From the NCBI GenBank assembly GCA_001584585.1, contig LSYV01000012.1, forward strand, positions 1,742,139 through 1,761,042: a stretch of 18,904 nt of DNA. Direction: 5' to 3'. A model generated the notes under the pieces. The model had not been told where the DNA came from. It saw nothing but the letters and a program-made list of their open reading frames with translations, and did not search any database. The stretch comes from Gonium pectorale. Its lineage: Eukaryota; Chlorophyta; Chlorophyceae; Chlamydomonadales; Volvocaceae. The translations under genes were made by a program, and so were the position numbers. Shown piece after piece: positions 8,946-18,600 of the stretch; position 1 is the stretch's first letter; each line of letters opens with the position of its first letter.

Positions 8946-10791
8946 GATTGCGTAATTGAGGTGCTATCGTGCGGCGTGAGGGAAGGGAGGGGTGGTCGAG
9001 GGTTGGCGGGTATGGTTGAGTGCGACCGCCGCTGGTCGCCTTTACAAGAAGGAATTGGGTACATCTATCATCGTACTCATGTCCAGAGGGAAACACGTTG
9101 GAAAATCGTTGACGCAAGAGTGAGCCACGCTGAGCCAGTCATATTTTGGTGCAGACCCGACATTGCTCACGTTCGTTTGCACCAAATCAGATACGATGAT
9201 GCAGCGCAAACGGCCGGCACTGCGTAGTGTACCCAGAGCGGCGTGCGACTATGGGCAACGGCTGCAACCATTGCGCTCATTCCAAATACAATGGTATCAC
9301 AGGTATGGTTTCTGAAACAGCGGGAGAAAATCAATAGGTATGCCAAGTATCGCAAGGAGCTGCAACGTACCGTCTTTATGGTGGTTGGTGGATCAGAAGC
9401 TTCGGCGTTCGTTGTTTAGAGTCATTTCAGCATTGTAGACCTACGAAAATTCGGTTACACTAGAGTAGGTACACACGGATTTGGTGGGACATGACTCTTG
9501 GACTTGGTCGCATCTCGCATGCAATGAACCTGCAAGGGCTGGTCCACGCGTGGCTGGTCCAAGCGTACCTAGTATAGGATATGGTTATATCCTCTTACTT
9601 CCCAGGCGCCACATGGCGTGGCGTAGCGCAGTGCGGAGGTGGCTGCGGCGGACCCTGGAGGACAGCAGGTGAGCGTGCCCTCGCCTTCCTTGTTTGCAAG
9701 CCGGGAGCTATGGGGCCCAGCAGCCAGCCGCAACATGTTGTGGCATGTGGAGGTGTTCAACCTTGCAGACCACTATAACATGCGTCCGCACCTGCAGCCT
9801 CGAGCTGCAGATCTCTCCTTTTCCTCCGTGTGTCTCCCCTGGTGTCTCCATAACTGTTCGGGTCAAGCTCCCGTATTGAACGGCGTGCCAGCGTAAAGGA
9901 AACAGTTAGCTAGCATTCATTGCGGTGCATGGAGCAATCGTGACCTGCTTGCACCTCGTTTTGGCGGAGCTCGGGAACCTGGCAGGCGCGAGGTGGTTGT
10001 GTGTGCCAGCCCCTGCAGAACAGAAGGTCGAAGGGCCTTGGCTAGTCTTAACAAATGCGAGAGTCACGGCGGGCTGGGCATCATGGTCGCGGAGGGCTGC
10101 ACTCTGCGGGTGTTCAACCGCGTCGCGGATGGTCCTGCCGCCGAGGGCCATGACGCAAATTTCTACTTGTATGGAAGGCCCCTTGCACTGGGCGATTGAG
10201 GATTCTAGCATCCCGGCACGCTTACCGCGGGTGCGTTTCGCACCGATGCACGTCACGCACTGCGACTGTGTTCTTGCGCCTTCTCGCGGCTGTGTGCGAA
10301 GGCTCATGCCGTTAGACCCTTCAGGTACGAGCATGGGCTCCCCTGAGCATGGGCAAGGTGTGTGGGTAAATGCTTTGTCACATATGCTGATATGCATGAG
10401 GCCGGCGCTCGCGTAGGCCGCTCCCGCAAGACATTGCCTAGGAGAAATGAAACGCGTGAGGGAGGCTTTCCTCATGCTTGTTCCAAAGATGCGATCTGTA
10501 GCGTGGTCCGCCCAGTCTGCTACAGTGAAACCCTTTGCAAGTGTGTGCCTTCAGTGTTTCTCGGCGATAGTTCCGTAAGGCCTCCTGTGTGTAGCAATTT
10601 GGGTGCGTATGTCCTCCCCAATTGCTGCGTTTCCATTTAGCAATTGTGTAGCAGGATTGGTCGCAGCTCCCGTCGCAGGAAACTGACCGGAGCTAGTAGC
10701 AGATGAAGCTCTAGCTGCACAGATGGCTTGGCTGCGATCCGCAACCCAGGCGGGTTGCGGCCTTGTCGCCAGCGGAAGCATGAATCATCCC
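8946..10791. other. Spacer: dioxygenase promoter and 5' UTR region
   Basis: This lies between the dioxygenase start and the 3' end of the OPR transcript, both on the minus strand, so it should hold the dioxygenase promoter and 5' UTR. I see no convincing TATA box at a useful distance. A small inverted repeat, GGATAT-GGTT-ATATCC, lies at 9577-9592. A few plus-strand frames look partly coding; the best one, 9993-10199, is listed separately. Confidence 0.45.
9993..10199 (+). CDS. Uncertain coding-like fragment, unknown protein
   Basis: A 68-codon open frame that ends in TGA. Its second half (from about 10,075) uses mostly GC-ending codons and reads like a folded segment, with GGLGIMVAEGCTLRVFNRV followed by DANFYLYGRPLALGD. 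I do not recognise the family. It may be an exon of a plus-strand gene, a decayed fragment of one, or a shadow frame. Just upstream at 9613-9668 an ATG-led stretch (MAWRSAVRRWLRR...) ends at a good donor, AG|GTGAGC, but I could not build a consistent gene model joining the two. Confidence 0.2.
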   Translation: MVVCASPCRTEGRRALASLNKCESHGGLGIMVAEGCTLRVFNRVADGPAAEGHDANFYLYGRPLALGD

Positions 10792-10796
10792 TTACA
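10792..10796 (-). promoter_or_regulatory. Candidate TGTAA polyadenylation signal of the OPR gene
   Basis: TGTAA on the minus strand (TTACA on plus), about 645 bases 3' of the OPR stop codon at 11442. TGTAA is the usual polyadenylation word of Chlamydomonas and Volvox nuclear genes, and 3' UTRs of this length are ordinary in them. I found no other copy between the stop codon and this point. cDNA would be needed to confirm the end. Confidence 0.45.
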
Positions 10797-11441
10797 TTGC
10801 AGATGAACGCACGCAGGTCCATGCGGCGCCCTCGAACGACCGGCAGACAGCGGCGCATCACGTACACGCGGCCCGTTAGCGACAGCATTCCAATCAAAAC
10901 CGTACTACTAACCCTGCATCGCCCGATGCTGGGGATGTCCTCCTCCTATACTCTATGAAGGTCTGGCTGGACCCCAACAGCCATGTAGTGGCTGCGACGG
11001 GGCGTCGGCTACGGGGAACTCGCACTGCACTGTTCCTGTTAGTCCTCGAGTAGCTCTGGGTACTCCGCCCGCCCGGGTCACCTTTCTCAAGATCGAGCTT
11101 GCAACCCCGTGTCAACCTTGCCCCATAGCACTAGCACCTTCGAGCAGCGTCCTTCGGTGCCTCTCTCCTGCACTTGCAACTGGAACAAGTCCCTAACCGC
11201 AATAGTGGGCACACTAGGACGCGGGCTTGAGGGCAAAACCATTTGTGACGCAACATCCCTCGATGCCTGCACTACGCCATGGTTCACTGAGCCCAACTTA
11301 CCATACTCCCACCAAAGCCTCCGTGGGCACCAACGGACAATCAAGCAATCCCGCTCTACCTACGGCACGCGCATGCGCTTCATGAGTGGTGACGGGCTGA
11401 AACCGGTTGCAGGGACCAAGCTGTGCGAGGCCACCACAGGC

Positions 11442-14400
11442 TCACGGCACAGCCATTAGCTTCCGCTTTATCTCCGCTGCCAGTTGCCCGGTCTCCTCGC
11501 CGCCGCCCGCTGCGCCATTGTGCGCCCCAACACCGCCAGCCTCAGCTCCATTCGTTGCCGGCGCAGTGCCGGCGGACGGGGCTTGTGCCACCCATGACGA
11601 CGGCGACAGCGCCTCGGCAGCAGTACCTCCCGACGTGAACCCAACACTGAGCTCCCCTAACTCCAGCTGCACCTCAGTCGCCGCCGACAGCGTGACGCGC
11701 GCGCCGCCGGCGCCGCCGCCGTTTATGCGCGCGGCCGGCGCCCCAGCAGCTACGGGCTGCTGTGCGCCTAGCCGCTCGGCCCCGCCGCGGTGTGACCGCT
11801 CCGCCGCCAGCGGCGGCATGACGCCCTCCGCAGAGTGCGCCTCCTCCACCTCAGCCGCCACCGACGCCGGTGCTCCCGGCAGACCCGCCTGCTTGCAGTT
11901 CATACGAAGAAAGGCACGCAGCTGGCCCGCCGCGTACAGGCCCCCGCCCGCCTCCATCTCCCGCAACCGGGCCTCCGCCTCCTCCAGGAAGGCGTCAACT
12001 TTGGCCAGCCCTGCGCCGCTGCGGCTGTTGAGGCGGCGAAGCCCCAGAATGATCTGACCCAGATCAAGTGCCGTCAGACCGCCGCCGGCCTGCGGCAGCC
12101 CGCCGACTGCAAACGTGAAGCTATCCGTCGCACTGGCCGCAGCGGCCAGGCCGGCAGCGGGCTGCGAGCCTTGCGAGACGCCTGCGGCGGCCACCACAGG
12201 TTGTGGCGACGGCGATAGCGGCGGCAGCGAGAGCAGGTCGTAGGCCGCTCCCGCCAGCTCCAGCTTCTCGTGCTCAAGCCGCCGCGCCGTTGCTGCTGCA
12301 ACCGCCTGCTGCCGGAGCCGCCGCCGCTCCCGCCTGTTCTTCGGCTCCGCCTCCGCCGGCTGCTCTTGCGGCAGCTCCTGCGGCTGCCCCTCGGCCGCCG
12401 CCTGCGCCGCCGGCAGCGGCGTGGCCTCAAGCAGCGCCCGGGCAGCGTTCACGAAGCTGTACACCCACGCGGGCGGCGGCGCGAGCCCCAGCTCCGCCAG
12501 CGACCATGCCAGCACCCCCAGGCACCAGCCGTTCATGGCCCCCAGCTTGTGGTACGTCACTTTGAGCAGTTCTGCGCTCCACTCCTTGTCTGGGCGGCGG
12601 CCCATCCTCGCGAGCGCCCACACCATCGAGACGAGCTCGGCGGGCCGGAAGCTAGAGAGGCGGCGGTCGGTTGCTATGAACCAGAGGGCCAGGACCTCGC
12701 CGGGCAGCTGTTGCCCGCGGACGCCCAGTGCGGCGAGGGCCCACATTGTGGTGGCCACCTCGACGGGGCTGAACATGCTGGCGGTGAGCTGCAGGCGGGT
12801 GAGGACCGCGGCCAGCCATTCGGCAGGCGGGTGAGACTGCAGGCGGCCCAGCGCCCACAGGCACTGCGGGGAGGGGCAGAGAGGTGGTCATGTGGGGCAT
12901 TTCGAGCATTGCGGCTTGGGCGGAATTGCCTCGTTACAGTCGAAGCGGGGTGAGAAGGGTTAGTGGGAGGGTTAAGGACGCCTATTCACGCCTCGAACCA
13001 GAGCGATACTAGTCGCCCAGGCCGTCCATGCCGGTCACACCCTCACAACCATTACCCATGATTGCGCCAATGGACGGGGCGCACCTGTGCAAGGTCCCCC
13101 GGCTTAAAGAGCCTCAGTGAGCGGAACGACGCGTGGAAGAACACCACCAGCCAGCTGCGGGTGGGGAACAGCCGTAGTCGGGCGCAAGCCCACAGGCAGT
13201 TGCAGAGCTGGTTGGGCTCCAGCTCAGGCAGCTTCATCTGCAGGGCGTTGAAGGAAGGGTGGCATTGGGACGTTGGGAGAAGCTCAGGCCGCAACAAAAC
13301 GCGGCGTCGGTACTGGTCGGCCAAGCAGGATTCCTGGTCAACGAGGGTCCTCACCGCTAGCCACCAGCAACTCACTGCGACCTGCACGACGTGGGCCGGG
13401 TACTCCCTCCAGCCCTCGGCCTCGCGCTGGTTCCGGCCCAATGCCTGCCCCCCCCCCACCACACACACTGTTCTTGTCTGGTTTGCGCCTGCTTGCAGGC
13501 CGCTACGATATTCACGCACGCCGTTCGCATTCTCTGCACGCGCTACTCAAATCCCAGACTTGCCGCGTCCGCCCCTGCTCCATGCGCACCTGCACTGCCG
13601 CCAGAAGCTGTCTCCCAAACGCGGGCTGCAGCCGTACTCCCCACACGGCCAGCACGTACAGCAGTACGGCAAGGTCCATGCCCTTGTACGCAGCCACCCA
13701 CTTCGATCTGCCGTATGGCCCGCGGAGCTGCCGGTAGCCCGGGCCCGGCGCAGCCCCGTCGGGGTCCCATATCGCGGGTGCCGAGGCGACAGAGGCAGCC
13801 GCAGGAGTGGTGGAGTCGCCTCGGCGGGGCAGGCGTGGCTCCGCGTGGCGATACGTCAAGGAGAGCAGGGCGGGCGTTGGCGCCGCACGGAGTCGGGCAA
13901 GCCCCCAAATGAGTTGCGTTAGGCCCTGCGAAAATTGGCATGGAAGAGCACATATATAGGGAGAAGCGAGGGGAAGAGTGCATCTCCACATGTCCCGGTT
14001 GCGCTTTGCTGCGGGTTCGGTCCGCTCCCCAATTTAAGCGAACCATGTGACCAAGACAACCCTCAGAGCCGAAGACAACGCGCATCCCGACCTGCCCCAC
14101 CTGCGGCGTGAAGGCATCTGGCCCCAGTTGCACCGCCCGCGCCTGAACTGCGTCCAGCCATTCGTGCCCCGGGTCCTCGTGGCAGTGCGCAAGTGAGTTG
14201 ACCGCACTTGACAGGCTGCGACCACAGAAGAAGCCCAGTTGGGACTGCAGGGAACAGGCGGGGGCGGGCGCGGCAAAGTTGGGGCACAAAGCCCTGAAGT
14301 GAAGCAGCGCCTATGCGATCATACGATGTGTCTGCAACAGTTCAGTCGGCGTGGCGGCTCCAGTCCCCCACCTGCGGGCCCTGCATGAAACCCCATACAA

Positions 14401-16144
14401 GTGCACGGCGGCTGCCTCAGTAACCCGCTCCCCCTCATATGTGGTCCTCCCACCCGATTGCCGAAGCTCGTGTGCCGCACCTTTGACCGATCCAGCAGCA
14501 GCCGCAGCCGCGGTGGCGCGACCTTGTAGCGCAGGCGCGCAAAGCAGAGGAAAAGGGTCGACAGGTCCCTGGGCCCGAACCCATCCAGCTCGGACGCGCA
14601 CGCGGACAGGAAAGCATCCATCCACTTAGCAGGCGGCTGGACATTGAGGCGCGAGAAGGACCAGAGCAGCGACGCCAGGCCTTGCGGCTGTGGGTCCGGT
14701 AACAAGGGAGCCCAAGATTACATAGGTGGGTTACCGGGCCTGGACGCACCTGGGTGGTGCGAGTGCGTGTCGCTCTGGCGTCTGCCTCTTACGTACGGGC
14801 CACCCACAACTTGAACTTCATGCATCCGCAGCGGCATGTTGGGCACGTTGCAGCACCCAGCCGTGGCGCAAGCGTCACAGCCCCGGCCAGCAATACCAGG
14901 CCTGTAGCTGACCTCCAGCTCCTGAAACGCCGTCCCAATCCACTGGCCAGGACACGACTGTGCACGTCCCCACTACCGATTTGCCATCGCCGCTAGCATA
15001 GTTCACAAATGTGTCCGTAACCTGTCCACCTCGGGCCCCAGTCGCGCGCCCCCTGCAATATGTGCATCACGCAAAGGCCCCCAGTGACGTCGCATGCCTT
15101 AGACATGCCTCCGCGTACCTTCATTTTGCTCAGCTGCTGCTGGCTCGCCTCCAGTAGCCCCGCCAACAGCTCCCGGTCCGGCAGCTCCAGCCGCGCCAGC
15201 CCGTACGCCACAGCCACCACCGAGCGGGGCTCCAGCTCGCCCACCAGCCGCCGCAGCGCAGACTGGAGCGGGGCACGGGTGGGAGGGAAGAGTGGCCATC
15301 AGGTAGTGATGGTGCATGGATGCATGGATGTACGGATGTAATGAAAGAGAGGCAGTCAAGTTGTGAGCACGACAGGCGACGCCGGCCTGGGCTGCATGCG
15401 CGCCAGCGGATTCCACCACGCTGCCCCAGCTGCGACCTAACCTTGCCGCTCCTCAGCCCGCACCTGCACCGCAGAGCAGCCCTCCTTGAAGAGTCGCGCC
15501 TCCCGCGGCGTGAAGCCCGCTCGGTGGAGCACCAGCATGCGGTTGAGCGCCGCGCAGGCGTGGTGCGTGTTGAAGTCTGACGCGTGGTCAGCTATCAAGG
15601 CGTGCAGGCGCGTGTAGGAGGGCGCCGTCGCGATGGCGCGCGTCAGGGCAGTGCGCGCATGCAGACTGCTCGGCGGCGGCTGCCACAGCGTCAGGTCGGG
15701 TGTGTGGGGGGTCAGTGGCCGCAAGTCCGGCTCCGCCGGCGTCGCAGGGGTGGTGCTTGCACCGACACCGCGCGCGGGACCTGATCGTCGCCCTTTGCGG
15801 CTGAGTGCAGACGCGGAGGCGTCCGACGACGAGAGAAGCGCTTCGGGTCCCGCAGCAGCGGCGCCGACCAGGGACGTGCGGACGACCCTCGTGCCGTTCG
15901 CGGGAGGCATGCCTCCAGCAGGCAAGCCGTCAGACCCTAGAAGGTCGCTGAGCGCCGCTTCCAGCGTGCCAGGGCTCCCTTCTAATTGCTGCAACGTTGG
16001 CTGTATGGCAACCACCTCCGCCTGTACCTTCTGGGCTGGCGGGGCGGAGGCTGGCTGCACCGGCCGCTGCCCAGGCGCCCCCGCGTCCGGGGCCCGCCCG
16101 GGCTGGTGCAGCAGCTTGTAGGCATTGTGATACGAATGTAGGGC
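11442..16144 (-). CDS. Octatricopeptide-repeat (OPR) protein, Tbc2-like; 5' end missing
   Basis: OPR proteins bind organelle RNAs and control their stability, processing or translation; Chlamydomonas Tbc2, needed for psbC translation, is the classic case. Exons found: 16144-15464, 15262-15119, 14687-14481, 14244-14101, 13925-13590, 13237-13085, 12863-11442 (stop TGA). Every intron has GT...AG and phase 0. Together they encode 1,028 residues. The first exon is a low-complexity linker that leads into a helical region (SFN/H-type, ASDFNTHHACAALNRM). Exons 2-7 carry about eleven 38-40-residue repeats with an LxxLLWALARLxxxPPxxW pattern, seen as LNVQPPAKW, LQSHPPAEW, GRRPDKEW and LGLAPPPAW. After the last clear repeat come a Gln/Pro/Ala-rich stretch, a basic patch (KNRRERRRLRQQ), a further OPR-like segment (LDLGQIILGLRRLN) and an Ala/Gly-rich tail. 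No in-frame ATG precedes the first exon before 16216, so an upstream exon with start and transit peptide is missing from the model. Family is firm; orthology to Tbc2 itself is not shown. Confidence 0.85.
15314..15337. repeat. Short 8-base tandem repeat in an OPR-gene intron
   Basis: Two perfect copies of GCATGGAT (15314-15329) are followed by one related GTACGGAT (15330-15337). They lie inside the intron at 15263-15463. It is likely a young microsatellite without function. Confidence 0.6.
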
Positions 16145-17399
16145 CTGGAAGGGCGAAATGGTGGTGTACGAACAAGCGTGAGTGCAGCGGGGAGCGAACG
16201 AGGGACGCCGCTGCACGCCGAGTTAACGGTCACGGGGCCCACGGGGTAACAGGCGAACCGTCGCCTCCCGCTTGTGTTTTGTTTCAAACGGGTGCGCAAA
16301 TCACCTCGTTTAATAAGCCCCGGAGGCAGGTAGGTGACCTTCCCTCGGGCATGCAAGCGAGGCGATGCCTTCACGCCAGGAAAGCCTTTACCTGAGACGC
16401 TGAGCAGACGCAGGGATGAAGAGTCCGTCCCTTCCACCTGCTAGCTCCGGTCCGGCACCTGCGGCCACCGCTGGCGTTAGAGGCCTATCCTATCGAAGGC
16501 CACGCGCCCAAGACCGTCAGCTGCAGAGAGCCAACCAATTCACCTCCTATGGGTCAATTGGCTTGGAGCTGCATAGCTAGTGGAAGGTGCGCAAAGCGGC
16601 TCGGGGGGCGCCGCTGTGCGAATTGGGACCCAGGAGCTCATAGCTCGCCCCTGGCCCCTAAGAAAGATAGATTTCCAGTTGTGAACTTGTGTCACAAGAC
16701 TAATGAGCGAGGCAGGGGCGTGCACAGCGCCGCAATGCTGCTTGCACAGAGTGCGTGCAACGCGTTGTCTCCGAATGCGCTCAGGATCACCTCTGCAATT
16801 GGAAACGTGTATGGCCTTCTTCAGCCAGCCACGGCACCACGACCAAAAGACACTCATTGCCGTGCATTCCTGGTGCACCCTAGTGCCAGCCATGTCATGG
16901 AGACGTGCTAATCACATTCCTGCACTTGGAAGGCAGCCCTGAGAATGGGTACATTCCCCAAGCTTGCAGTAGTCTTCAGACTCTATGTCTGCGGCCGCCT
17001 GTTCTCACAGCGTAGGTTTCCTTCCAACATTATGCTGCCATTGCCGGGTAGGCAACCGGGCGCAAGTGCACGTGCACGAAGGGTGTTGCAAGTGACCGAG
17101 TTAGGGTGGGGCCCTTCAGGAGCTGAGGCCGATGGCGGGGGCACCACCCAGCCTTTGGGTGTTTACAGCCTCGCTCCGCTGTACGAGGCGATGCACAGAG
17201 CTGTGTGACGTGATGGTGGCGGCAGGTCAGTACGCACGGTGGAGGATAGAGGCGGCGGTAGCAGAACCCATGCACGGGTAGCGACACAGGCACCCGGGGA
17301 CCCTCCCGGTCTGGGCTGAGTCCAGGACAGGCCAAACTTTCAGGGGTCATAACACCCCTTGCGAATAATCTTCCGAGGCTGGGAAAGGAGCCACAGACC
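16145..17399. other. No recognised gene; should hold the OPR gene 5' end
   Basis: The start codon, transit-peptide exon, 5' UTR and promoter of the OPR gene are expected here or beyond. A good minus-strand donor, TCTCAG|GTAAAG, lies near 16391, but the open frame before it contains no ATG. A minus-strand ATG at 16893 opens a 117-codon frame with an Arg/Lys-rich start; this might be part of the missing exon, but no phase-0 junction was proved. Nothing else is recognised. Confidence 0.4.
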
Positions 17400-17841
17400 C
17401 GCAATGAGCTCCGGCTGCCGTTGCCTGCTCACCGTCGGCGACGCTATGCGGGTGGACGCGGCTCTGTCCGTGTTCGAGCAGGAGCGCCGCCAGGCTCTGG
17501 CCGCCGAGGCCGGTTTCTGTATCTTGGCAGTGCAGGCTAGCCGCTGGGGTGCTCTGCTGCGCCGCGAGCTCGCGCCCTCCGGGGTCGCGCACGGCGCCCT
17601 ACCGGACCGCACCTATGCGCGCGCAGCCGTCTTGTCCTTCTCTCTGACATCTCCCCGGCCTGGCTCGCTGCCGCCCGCCTCATCCTGGATCATCGCGCCG
17701 TGCCTGGGCCGCCGCCTGCACCCCCACCTTCCCCGGACGAGGTAGCTGCCCTCCTCCTCCCTCGCCTGGGCTGGCGGCTGTTTGGTGACACGGTGATGCG
17801 CCTCGCGACCTTTACGGGCAGGGCCGACACCCAGCTGCAGC

Positions 17842-18420
17842 TTGGGGACCTGGCGCGGCAGCAGGGGGGCTGCCATGCTGCGTACGTCCGGGAGACTTTG
17901 GGGCTACCGCCCGGGTCGATATGCCTTCCCGCGCCTCCGGCGTCAAGTCAAGTGGGAGCCCAAGCACAAGGAAGTGTTCTGGCGGCTTATCGTTGACGGG
18001 ATTCCGATGCCGGGTAATTCGCGCTTGCCCACAGTGCCGCGAGAACGGTGTGCCTATGGGGCCCGAGGACTCCTCGCGCATGCACCATTTCTGGGCCTGC
18101 CCCTGTGCCCCATAGCCGTCAGGTTGTGTACTGTGGTAGAGGACGGGTGCCACTGTCCGGTGCCGCGCTCGCACCTCTGGCTGAGTGTCAAGCGACTCAG
18201 TGGTTTCCTTGTTTTCTCCCTCGTTCTTGTTTACTTGATCGCTTGTACCTGTGTGTAGGCCTGTCGACCCTGTGGACCCTTGCTGCCGCTCGTGGTCGGG
18301 ACCGACTCCGGGATGGCGCGGGTTGGCGACTCCACCGACATGGTTACGCTTGTTGGGTGGCGGACCTCTATTGTGCACGGCCCGTGTGCGCGGTTTTGCA
18401 CACCCTACCACGGGCCCCCT
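17842..18420 (+). pseudogene. Broken reverse-transcriptase zinc-binding region (zf-RVT-like)
   Basis: One frame carries W-E-P-K-H-K-E-V-F-W-R-L (W codon at 17953). Between about 18,016 and 18,025 the reading moves to a second frame, which carries Cys-x2-Cys and, after 21 residues, His-His-Phe-Trp-x-Cys; that frame ends at TAG 18113-18115. A third frame then carries the following Trp-rich segment to about 18,420. The order of segments matches intact volvocine LINE proteins, so the breaks look like small indels in an old copy. Family assignment rests on remembered motif order, not on a search. Confidence 0.65.
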
Positions 18421-18544
18421 GACTGGGTTAAGCACTAGGCGATTGTTTCATTGCTTGGTTTGTCTGCTGGTGCTGGCTTGCTGCCCGTACTCTCCTCGCA
18501 GAGATTTCCCGGTGGCAGGCCAATGCCCCGAGCATCGGAGGTAC

Positions 18545-18549
18545 TGTAA
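18545..18549 (+). promoter_or_regulatory. TGTAA polyadenylation word at the LINE remnant 3' end
   Basis: TGTAA occurs on the plus strand about 125 bases after the last recognisable LINE coding segment, in line with the 3' end of a volvocine transcript. It is followed by GTCTGTCTGTC, a short repeat that could be part of the element tail. Confidence 0.35.
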
Positions 18550-18600
18550 CGAAGTCTGTCTGTCTGAGCCCCTCTTGGGGCCTGCCACGGTCCGGTGCTA

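Larger units (their letters stand above)
17400..18600 (+). mobile_element. Decayed 3' part of a LINE-type (non-LTR) retrotransposon
   Basis: The plus strand shows the C-terminal part of a LINE reverse-transcriptase polyprotein spread over several frames. First comes PPSPDEVAALLLPRLGWRL and then TQLQLGDLARQQ (about 17,720-17,880). Next, in another frame, is KHKEVFWRLIVDGIPMPGN (about 17,962-18,018). After a shift comes CPQC...HHFWACP (about 18,024-18,105), the zinc-binding segment that follows reverse transcriptase in such elements. A further shift gives TLWTLAAARGRD near 18,270-18,305. Stops and frame changes make it non-functional, and the polymerase core itself is absent. The open frame from 17,405 to 17,743 is probably the upstream continuation, but less surely. 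TGTAA at 18545-18549 fits the end of the transcript. No target-site duplication was found, so both ends are approximate. Confidence 0.7.

Noticed and set aside
10362..10640. A 92-codon plus-strand ORF with nine cysteines
   Set aside because: No signal peptide, no regular cysteine spacing that I recognise, and codon use is mixed.
12270..12953. A 227-codon plus-strand ORF, and several other long plus-strand frames at 11,407-12,834
   Set aside because: They lie opposite the last OPR exon. Their Arg/Pro/Leu-rich translations are the expected shadow of a GC-rich coding strand, while the minus strand shows clear OPR repeats.
13000..13060. GGTTCGAGG on the minus strand, like a tRNA T-loop
   Set aside because: No acceptor stem, D-arm or anticodon arm can be drawn around it, and it sits inside an OPR-gene intron.
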